Positions 55,744-64,000 of a stretch of DNA of 64,000 nucleotides are shown piece after piece. Location: assembly GCA_003254925.1 (NCBI GenBank), contig QANZ01052689.1, positions 68,062-132,061 on the forward strand, written 5' to 3'. Under the pieces are notes generated by a model. It worked only from the letters and a program-made list of their open reading frames with translations. It was not told the origin of the DNA and searched no databases. A program made the position numbers and the translations under genes. The DNA comes from Chamaecrista fasciculata (taxonomy: Eukaryota; Streptophyta; Magnoliopsida; Fabales; Fabaceae). The stretch's first letter is position 1, and every line of letters begins with the position of its first letter.

Positions 55744-56342
55744 ATGGACTCAGGTAATCCTTTCTTGATCATTCTTTGAACTTCAAGGTGTTTCATTTGG
55801 TTATCCCTGATAGTTACTCAAAGTTCTGTAATATTGATGATGAAATCTGTTTGTGGCTAAAATGAAAGAAGAAGACACAGCCCTTTTGATTTGTGTCTTT
55901 GATTTGTTAGATTGACACCAGAAACATGATTTTTTTAGCCATATTATTGTGATACTACTTCAAAATTTTATCTTTCCTTGTTTTCCTGAGAATTTGAGAC
56001 TAGATATGTTCATGTTCATGAGTAGACGTACAATTTGGTCCTTAAAAGAAATCGAGTTGACAGCTCAATCTCTAAATCTCTAGTTTACACACTTTAGTAT
56101 GTACTTGAAATAATGGAGGTAATACACTTTAATCTCTTAAGCCTATTTTATAGGGACTAATTTGTACAGACAAAAGGACTAAGCTGTTTCAGGGAATAAA
56201 GTGTACATTAAAATTCCAGGGATTAGCTGTTAACTCGAGTATTTTTCAAGGACAAATTCATATGTTTAATCTTTATTTTCTTTGAGACCGGTCAATACTG
56301 ACTGAACCAAATATTTCAGTTGATTCACTTCATCATGTATAA
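55744..56342 (+). CDS. Probable 10-codon uORF overlapping the SCL3-like start
   Basis: ATGGACTCAG (55744-55753) abuts a GTAATC donor. With the acceptor TTTCAG at 56319 the spliced leader reads MDSVDSLHHV and stops at 56340-56342. The uORF stop overlaps the main ATG (56335): the main start and uORF stop share ATGTATAA. If unspliced, the same ATG gives an 11-codon uORF. Such overlap usually lowers translation of the main ORF. The splice model is inferred, not shown by transcripts. Confidence 0.45.
56020..56270. mobile_element. MITE family C relative inside the 5'-UTR intron of the SCL3-like gene
   Basis: Arms GAGTAGACGTACAATTTGG and inverted 'catatgaatttgtccttgaaaa', with the 'cgagttgacagct' block as in 39894-40159. 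Diverged; boundaries are approximate. Confidence 0.6.
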
Positions 56343-57702
56343 CACAGAATCACTGTACTACTTAGCAGGTTCACCATACCAATGGCTGAGAGAGTTAAGA
56401 TGGGACAACAACGGAGGCTTAAACCCTAATCCCATATCCCTTCTTCTAGACTGCGCAAAATGTGTTGCATCAGGAAGCATAAAGAATGCAGACATAGGCT
56501 TAGAATACATCTCCTCTCATCTTGCTTCTCCAGATGGTAATGCTGTTCAGAGAATGGTCTCATACTTCAGTGAAGCGCTAGCCTTCAGAATTGTCAAGCA
56601 CTTACCAGGTGTTTACAAGGCTCTCAATTCGTCGAAAACCACGCCATCTTCTGAGCAAATCCTTGTCCAAAAATACTTCTTTGAGCTCTGTCCATTCTTG
56701 AAGCTAGCTTACCTTACTACAAATCAGGCCATAGTCGAAGCAATGGAAGGCGAAAAGCTTGTTCACATCATAGACCTTCATTGTTGTGAGCCTGCACAAT
56801 GGATTGACCTCTTGATCACACTGAGAAAACGTGAAGGAGGGCCTCCTCATTTGAAGATCACAGGGATTCATGAGAAGAAAGAGGTTTTAGACCAAATGGG
56901 TTTTCATTTAACAAGTGAGGCTGGAAAATTGGACTTCCCTTTGCAGTTTAATCCCATTGTGAGCAAATTGGAGGACCTTGATTTGGATAGCTTGCCTGTC
57001 AAGTCAGGTGAGGCTCTTGCCATAAGTTCTGTGCTTCAGCTTCACTCACTTCTAGCAACCGACGATGAATTGGCCGCGAGGAACTCGCCGGCTACACCGA
57101 TGAATCTTCACCGGGCGGTCCACCAGCAGCACATGAGCCAGAGGACTTTTGCAGAGTGGTTAGAGAAGGACATGATCAATGCTTACATCTCAAGTCCTGA
57201 TTCTGCACTATCACCTCTTACACTTAGTGCTTCTCCTAAAATGGGGATTTTCTTGAACTCCTTAAGAAAATTACAGCCAAAACTTTTGGTGGTCACTGAG
57301 CAAGAATCAAACCTTAATGGGTCTAATCTAATGGAGAGGATTGAGAAGGCATTGTATTTTTACAGCCCATTGTTTGATTGCCTGGATTCTACAGTGTCAA
57401 GGAATTCATTGGAGAGACAGAAGCTTGAGAGTGAGATGCTTGGGGAGCAAATAAAGAGGATCATAGCATGTGAAGGGATTGAGAGGAAGGAGAGATATGA
57501 GAAGCTTGAGAAGTGGATTCCAAGGCTTGAAATGGCTGGGTTTAGAAGAGTGCCTTTGAGCTATTTTGGGATGTTGCAAGCAAAGAGGTTGCTTCAGAGT
57601 TATGGGTATAAGTATAAGATTAGAGAAGAGAATGATTGTTTGCTTTTGTGTTGGAGTGATAGGCCACTTTTCTCTGTATCAGCATGGAGTTTTAGGAGAT
57701 GA
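56335..57702 (+). CDS. SCL3: SCARECROW-LIKE 3-type GRAS transcriptional regulator
   Basis: A single coding exon, 455 aa, with ATG at 56335 chosen as the first in-frame Met after the splice acceptor. GRAS landmarks run in order: a leucine-rich region I with LLLDCAKCVASGS (about 36-48) and SHLASPDGNAVQRM; VHIID at 143-147 within 'KLVHIIDLHCCEPAQW'; a second Leu-rich region (about 190-210); a PFYRE-like part ('GEALAISSVLQLHSLLA', 'PKLLVVTEQESNLNGSNLMER'); and the SAW end 'PLSYFGMLQAKRLL...WSDRPLFSVSAWSFRR'. The short N-terminus and these motifs fit the SCL3 clade, which promotes gibberellin responses and root elongation by opposing DELLA proteins in the nucleus. A 5'-UTR intron (55754-56319) and uORF precede it. 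No damage is seen. Confidence 0.9.
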   Translation: MYNTESLYYLAGSPYQWLRELRWDNNGGLNPNPISLLLDCAKCVASGSIKNADIGLEYISSHLASPDGNAVQRMVSYFSEALAFRIVKHLPGVYKALNSSKTTPSSEQILVQKYFFELCPFLKLAYLTTNQAIVEAMEGEKLVHIIDLHCCEPAQWIDLLITLRKREGGPPHLKITGIHEKKEVLDQMGFHLTSEAGKLDFPLQFNPIVSKLEDLDLDSLPVKSGEALAISSVLQLHSLLATDDELAARNSPATPMNLHRAVHQQHMSQRTFAEWLEKDMINAYISSPDSALSPLTLSASPKMGIFLNSLRKLQPKLLVVTEQESNLNGSNLMERIEKALYFYSPLFDCLDSTVSRNSLERQKLESEMLGEQIKRIIACEGIERKERYEKLEKWIPRLEMAGFRRVPLSYFGMLQAKRLLQSYGYKYKIREENDCLLLCWSDRPLFSVSAWSFRR

Positions 57703-57814
57703 TAATTGATATATATAAATATATGTTTGTTTTGTGTGCTTAACTGCTTATATTTGCTGGAATATTTGAAGGTTGTCATGGGTTTTGGAGATATATAACT
57801 GAATAATTTGTAAT

Positions 57815-58099
57815 ACTGGTCTCATATCTTTTGATTGTAGATTTGGTCCCATGTTACACTTTGGGTCAAGTTGCAGAATTAATCTCATATCTTTTGGTCA
57901 AATTATAAATTGGTCTCATATCTTTGTATCAGGTGCAAAATTAGTCTCATATCTTTAGGTCAGAGGGGACTGACAATGGAACTTTTTGCAAAGGTATGGA
58001 ACTAAAAATGGTACGGACCAAAGTTGCAACAAAAAGAATCATGGTACCAAATTGAGACCTGAATAAAAGTTATGAGATCAAAAGTGCACTTTGACCTTT
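57815..58099. mobile_element. MITE family B relative, 3' flank of the SCL3-like gene
   Basis: 'ctggtctcatatcttttga' at the left, 'aaaagtgcactttgacc' at the right, with inner 'tctcatatcttt' modules as in 39390-39749. It begins about 110 bp after the stop codon, so it could lie in or beside the 3' UTR. Confidence 0.6.
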
Positions 58100-58584
58100 A
58101 ATATATATATATATATATACACATTATTTTGAGAAGACTTTTTTTGTTTTTGGTAAGCAAAACAAGGCCTAAATTAAGCACAAACTATTACAAGAAGAAA
58201 ACATATAGTACTACGAAGGAAAAGGGAAAAATCCAAATTATGTGGTTCTAAGTTCTAACTTAAATTTTAGAGGCGTTGTAATGTGTTAGCTCGATTCGGT
58301 TCTAACTTCTATTCCATTTTGGCCCTATTTTATTAGTTTTTTTTTTTATGGGACTATGGACTATTTTATTAGAGTTAAGCTAGGCTAGTTCACTTTAAAA
58401 TGAGCTAAAATTTTTTTGTCAACCATTTCATAATAAGGTTGATTAGTAATAAAATTATAAAATGGCTGACAAAAAAAATTATTTACACAAAATTAAAAGT
58501 TGAAAGAGACTTTTATCATTTTTTTAAAATTCAAGATTTTTTTTACTGAATGACGAAAATCTAGAAGAGTATTTTACATTTTAA

Positions 58585-58926
58585 CTATGAAGCATGGACA
58601 CTTCATTTTAACAGTGTGTCGCTATGCTAGACACGTGTCTGTGTCCAACACCCGTACGACACCCACACGACACATATTCGTAAGTTTCAGAATATAAAAT
58701 TAATTTTGTGATTTTATCATGAAAAACAATAAAAAATAATCACATAAGACATATATTACGGTTAAATATTGTAATTTTTAAAACTATCATCAAAATTTAT
58801 GGATTTTTAATTATTTATATATATAAATATATGCTTTGTCGTGTCGTATAATTTTAAGAATCTGTTGTATCAATATATCTGTGTCCGTGTCGTGCCCTGT
58901 GTCCGTGTTAGTTTCATGCTTCATAG
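58585..58926. mobile_element. hAT MITE family A copy, 342 bp
   Basis: Starts CTATGAAGCATGGACAC, ends CATGCTTCATAG. The perfect 8-bp target duplication CATTTTAA lies at 58577-58584 and 58927-58934. Close to the copy at 37524-37868. Confidence 0.9.
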
Positions 58927-58934
58927 CATTTTAA

Positions 58935-60010
58935 CCTTTAATAATTGGAACAAAGGTGGAATAATTGAATTTTGGTAAGATCATGATGGACGCGGTCGTA
59001 AATTATTTGAGCCTATTAGTTTAAACGCGCTATTTTCTGTTGGCCCATTGGGCCTTATGAACCATTAAAAAATGATTAAAAATTTTTGCCATATAATTCA
59101 AAATGATCTTGTTCAATCAGTGTGGAGTTGGCACCATTTTTCTTAATTAATGAACTTCTGATAATTTTTATTAATACATTAGGATATGGATCTAATTAAA
59201 CTAATAAATATACAAAATTTAATTTCTTTAAGAAATTGAATCGTTAAACTCAATGATATTTCAGACATAAATTATTAATTACTTTTGTTATAATTATCAA
59301 CATGTGACCTCAAAAGACAAGCATCCCACCTCTAGTGATCTCAATCATGTGGATCTCCATCATTAATATATTTGAAAATAGATCCTCTGCATTTTCATTT
59401 TTTACATTTTTAATATAAAATAAACTTCTAGCAATATATATATATATATATATATTATTTTTAAAAATAACATTATCTTAGAAAATATGTTTATTTTATT
59501 AACATAATTTTTTTTCTTCTACATTAAGTAATTTAGCCTTATTATTCTTAATTATTTTTTAATCATCATTTTCTTAAAACATTTATTTAATTTATACTTG
59601 ACTAAAAGAAGTTCATATTGACCTTGTTCCATAGTCCGATCCCTTCTTGATTTTGTTGATTAAATTGAAGTTTACAATTCTTGAGGAGGAATATAGAAAT
59701 GAGAGGAATTCTTCTTGGCGAAATTCATGGTTTGAGGTTTGAACCTTAATTAATTTCGTCGAAATTCCATTATTGTAATATATAAATTATTCTGCAAGTA
59801 AATCAAAGGGTACAAAACTACAAATATATATCTAGTTTCTTGTTTAATGGTATATCCTATGAAATTTGCATGTCCTCAACACAAATGCTAAAAAATGTTA
59901 TACCTCGTTTTCTCCCACTACTCTATTATCTTGTTAATTAACTTGGTTTTATTATTGAGGTTTAGACAAATAAAAACCTCACTTTCGAAGAGCATTTCAA
60001 ATAATGGGAT
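58935..60010. other. Spacer without a recognised gene
   Basis: AT-rich. An (AT)n run lies at about 59436-59456. Nothing else is recognised. Confidence 0.5.
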
Positions 60011-60017
60011 GACTAGC

Positions 60018-60260
60018 TATAAAACACGGACACATGACACAATGCAGACACATACACACTAATATATTGAATTTTTAAAATTACATGATAAGACAAGACA
60101 TATATTTTTATATATAAAAAATTAAAAATCCTTAAATCTTGACGAAAACTTTAAAAATTATAATATATATTTACGACATATATCATATGTGTCATTTTTT
60201 CTATTGTTTATCATGTCAAAATAAAAAAAAATTATATTCTGAAACATTTGTATATCTATA
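60018..60260. mobile_element. hAT MITE family A copy, partial, with diverged ends
   Basis: Begins CTATAAAACACGGACAC and carries the core of family A on the opposite strand ('gacaagacatatatttttatatataaa', 'acatatatcatatgtgtca'). The far end is truncated near 60260. Confidence 0.65.
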
Positions 60261-60446
60261 CTATTATATATTAATCACTTGTTTTTATATTATAAATTAA
60301 AATAAAAAATAAACAATACCTGCATTATGGGGGAAAAAATTAGTTTTATCTCATCTCACTACTTCATATCCAAAAAACATAATCTCTCTCCCAAAAAAAA
60401 AATCATAACCTCTTCTAAATCATGTATATATTTAAAGGGATTTTAC

Positions 60447-63400
60447 TGTATGAATTGTGCTTGTATTCATGAATAATAGTACATCAATATATATACAAGA
60501 GTTTCTATAATATTCTATAAATATAAAAAATACTAACAACCTATATAGTTGGCTATGGACACGTCACACTATCCTTTACTAATATCCCCGGGCAAACTCT
60601 GAGGGGAATGTTGAACTCTGAGTTTGGAACGAAGATGCAGAAAAAAGGACTTTGGCAATGCTTTTGTCATTATATCAGCAATTTGGTCCTTTGCAAAAAT
60701 GTGAGTAACAACAATTTCCTTCCTTTGAACCTTTTCTCTCACAAAATAAAGGTCTAATTCAAGATGTTTTGTTTTAGAATGTAGCACAAGATTAGCACTA
60801 AGCAAGACTGCACTAAGATTGTCACAATATATAAGAGGAGGCTGCTGTGAAAAAGGAAAACAAAGTTCTGAAAGAAGAGATTGAAGCCATGTCAGTTCAG
60901 AAACAACTAAGGCAAGGACACAAAATTTAGCTTTTGTAGAGGAGTGAGACACAATTGGTTGCTTCTTAGAGGTCCAAGAGATGAGATTAGGACCAAAGAA
61001 AACACAAAACTCAGATGTAGAGCATCTATCATTAGGATCCGAGGCCCAATCAGCATCACACATAGCACTTAATCGTGGAGAAGAGCATTTTTGAAGCATA
61101 AGACCCATATCCTGTGTCCCTTGAAGATACCTTAAAATGCGATTAACACATTGCAATGATGATTAAGGGGTTTATGCATGAATTGGCTAGCTTTATTGAC
61201 AGCAAAAGCAAGGTCTGGGCGAGTGACACACACATATTGAAGGGCCCCAACAACGGATCGATAGAGATAAGGATCATCAAATGTATCAGTGCCATCAGTG
61301 AGAAGCTTAGTACCAGCTGCCATGGGGGTTGGTTGTGACTTAGCAGTAAGCATATTAGCCTTTGTGAGGAGGTCAGTAATGTATTTAGTCTGAGACAACA
61401 CCATACCATTAACAGTGGAAGTGACTTGAATGCCGAGAAAATAATGAAGAGCACCCAAATGCTTCAAGGCAAAGAACTTGTGAAGAGTAGAAATAAGAGA
61501 AGAAATAACAGTGGAGGAGCTGCCAGTGACTATAATGTCATCGACATACACAAGAATATAAGTAACAGATGAGGTAGTTTTGTGAATAAAGAGAGACTGA
61601 TTACTTTTAGCACTAATGAATCCCAAAGAAAACAAAGTGGAAGCAAGTTTAGCAAACCATGCTCGAGGAGCTTGCCTCAAGCCATATAAATACTTTTTGA
61701 GTCTGCAAACTATGGTAGAATCACCTCTGTCAAAACTAGGGGGTTGAGTCATAAATACCTCCTCGATAAGATCACCATGAAGGAAGGCGTTGCTAACATC
61801 AAGCTTCCTTACTTCCCAAGATTGTGACAAAGCCAAGGTAAGAATTACACGAACCGTGACTGGCTTTATGACAGGACTAAAAGTCTCATGGAAATCAAAT
61901 CCGGGTTGTTGACTAAAGCCTTTTGCAACCAAGCGGGCCTTGAAACGATTTACACTGTCATCAGGGTTCTCTTTGACCCTAAACACCCATTTGCATCCCA
62001 TAGTTTTGCGGTCGGTAGGCAAAGGGATTAAATCCCAAGTGTTGTTCTTTAACATAGCAGCATACTCCTCCTCCATTGCTTGTTTCCACTGTGGAATTTC
62101 AAGTGCTTCCTTAACATTCTGGGGTTCAGAGAATGAGATATGATAAGCTTTTGGTTTGAAAATCTCATGCTTGGATCGGGTAAGCATAATATGAGTGTTG
62201 GTAGGGTGAGAGGAAGGTTGGGTTGTAGGTAAAATAGGAGAGGGGGGGGAGCTTATATTTGGTGGTAGAATTGGATGAAGAATTAGGTGAGGAGGAAGGT
62301 ACGCAATATCTGGTGGTAGAATTGGAAGTAATAGATTTGGAAGAGGCTGATGAGGTAACTGGAGTGGCAGTGACATGAGAACCCTGTAGAGTTTGATCAC
62401 ACTGAACAGAAGCATTAGAAGGAACAGGTATATCAGTAGACAAGCTATGTGCAATAGTAGAAATAAGAGGGATAGATGGAGCATGAGTAGAAACATAAGG
62501 AACCGATTTAACAGAAGAAGAATGAGGAATAGATGAAGTAAAAGGAAAATTTAACTCATCAAACAATACATCCCTAGAGATATAAATTCGCCCATTAGGT
62601 GCCAAACATTTATAACCCTTATGTTGTGAACTATATCCTAGGAAAGTACATTTGACAGATCTGAATTGAAGCTTATGATCATTGTATGGTCTCAAATTGG
62701 GAAAACAACTACAGCCAAAGGTCTTAAGAAAATGATAATTAGGTAATTTATGAAAGAGAACTTCAAATGGAGATTTTAGATGTAAGGTATGTGAAGGTAA
62801 GCGATTAATAATGAATACTGCAGTTAAGAATGCTTCATCCCTTTATTTTTGTGGCATGGATGATTGAGCAAGCAAACTAAGACCCATTTCAACAATGTGG
62901 CAATGCTTCCTTTTAGCAAGGCCTTTATGAGTAGGAGTATATGGACACGACATACAATGTTAAATACCATGAGTAGTGAAAAATGATTTTAAAGCAAGAA
63001 ATTCACCACCACCATCAGATTGAAAAATTTTGATTTTATTGTCAAATTGCAATTCAACCATGGATTTGAACTCAATAAAGACCTTGGCAACATCTGATTT
63101 ATTTTTCAATAAATATATCCAAGTGTGGCGTGAATAATCATCAGTGAAATGGACATAATAGCGAAGATCATGAGAAGAAACAACGGGTGCAGGGCCCCAA
63201 ACATCTGAATGGATAATTTCAAGAGGCGCAAAAGTAGTAGAAGTAGAAGACATAAAAGGCAATCGATGAACTTTACTTAAACAACAAGTAGAACAAAACT
63301 GAGATTGAGATTTATCACTATAAGTCAGATTACACTTCTTTAACACAAACTTTACAATATTAAAATTAGTGTGGCTTAGTCTGTGATGCCAAAGATCAAA

Positions 63401-64000
63401 GGAAGACAATTTATGATGTGTAGACTTAGTGACAGAAAAAACTGCTTTAGAAGATGATGGCTGTAAGTTGAGATTGTTGAAAAGGTAGAGACCATCTCTA
63501 GCAATGCCCCGAATTAAGACATTCTGAGTATCCTAACACTTCACAAAACAACAAGAGGGGTGAAATTCAAAATAAACATTATTATTAGAGGAAAATTGAG
63601 ACACACTTAGAAGATTTTTAGTTGCTTGTGGAACATGTAAAATGCGATTAAGAAATAAAGAATGAGAGGGAAGCTGCACAGTAGCATTGCCTACATGAGT
63701 AACAGGAGTACCTGAACCATTAGCTAAGTGCAACTGATCAGTGCCACCATACTCTGAAGGAGAGCCCAAAATTGGAGATATTAGAAGTAACATGGTTACT
63801 GGACCCTAAATCGGGTACCAGGAAGCATCAAACTGAGTATCAGGAGTAGCTAATAAAGCTTGTATATGAGGTGTAGGAGAGTAATTGTTTAGAAAACCCA
63901 AGGCATGAGAAAACGGTTGAGGCATTTGATTGAAGGGACTAACATAATTTTGATTAAAACGGTGATAGCATTGCCATGCCATATGCCCCACACGTCCACA
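60447..64000 (-). mobile_element. Ty1/copia LTR-retrotransposon fossil, runs off the window
   Basis: Minus-strand order from the right edge: a gag zinc knuckle at the window edge (63950-64000), a protease-region segment (63533-63793), integrase (62960-63409, with HHRLSH, CSTCCLSKVH, SDVWGP, DDYSRHTWIYLL and SDGGGEF), reverse transcriptase (61132-62496, with KARLVAKGFSQ, LDVSNAFLHGDL and YVDDII) and RNase H (60569-61156, with CDADWASDPNDRCSTS and YCDNLSAV). Integrase before RT is the copia order. The 3' LTR probably lies at about 60447-60570, but its limits could not be fixed because the 5' LTR is outside the window. The copy is broken, with several interruptions. The RT style suggests the Ale/Retrofit side of copia; this is not tested. 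Confidence 0.92.

Noticed and set aside
1-64000. CRISPR arrays, bacterial operons and rRNA or tRNA genes
   Set aside because: The DNA is plant nuclear, tandem repeats lack spacer structure, and I found no cloverleaf or rRNA blocks; only a 13-nt complementarity to 25S rRNA exists in the snoRNA guide.

Overview
The window is nuclear DNA of a flowering plant, most likely a eudicot. Its genes have many short exons with GT-AG introns. Its spacers are AT-rich and full of transposons. It carries plant-specific families: an ERD15-type PAM2 protein, a GRAS regulator, DIR1/LTP-like secreted proteins, an NCED fragment, and Tat-type Ty3/gypsy and Ty1/copia fossils. Three isolated N bases (33747, 45610, 50261) mark unresolved assembly points. 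I cannot name the species.

Six host protein genes look whole: fibrillarin (+, 5486-8637), ERD15/CID-like (-, 11978-12609), two LTP-like paralogues (-, 21476-25699 and -, 38147-40449), MUS81 (+, 42186-48895) and an SCL3-like GRAS gene (+, 56335-57702). A third LTP-like copy (34475-34772) is a truncated pseudogene inside a segmental duplication. Fibrillarin hosts a box C/D snoRNA (U60 type) in intron 5, next to a second, decayed copy. Its promoter carries three tandem 27-bp units, each with a TATA-like and a telo-box motif. These genes do not form a pathway. Fibrillarin and its intronic snoRNA do work together, since the protein is the methyltransferase that such a guide RNA directs.

Layout. 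1-3865: Ty3/gypsy (Tat/Retand-like) fossil with an antisense accessory ORF. 4448-4953: hAT-like element. 5083-8774: fibrillarin. 9628-10927: inverted-repeat element that captured an internally deleted piece of an NCED gene. 11978-13410: ERD15 and its promoter. 13612-15931: TIR element with a nested hAT element. 16459-21056: microsatellites, LTR-like sequence and a PIF/Harbinger-like element. 21476-25699: LTP-like gene 1, whose 3.7-kb first intron holds a Mutator-type MITE, three Helitrons joined end to end and a fold-back element. 26000-33746: MITEs, a LINE piece and gypsy LTR fossils. 33806-35318 and 39118-40955: segmental duplication carrying the LTP-like pseudogene and LTP-like gene 2. 41870-48895: MUS81. 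49000-54360: mostly repeats, ending in a nest of hAT, Harbinger and Mutator MITEs. 55584-57702: SCL3-like gene with a probable uORF. 58585-60260: hAT MITEs. 60447-64000: Ty1/copia fossil on the minus strand, running off the window.

All exon models were read by eye from splice signals, frame continuity and remembered family sequences. No alignment or transcript data were used.
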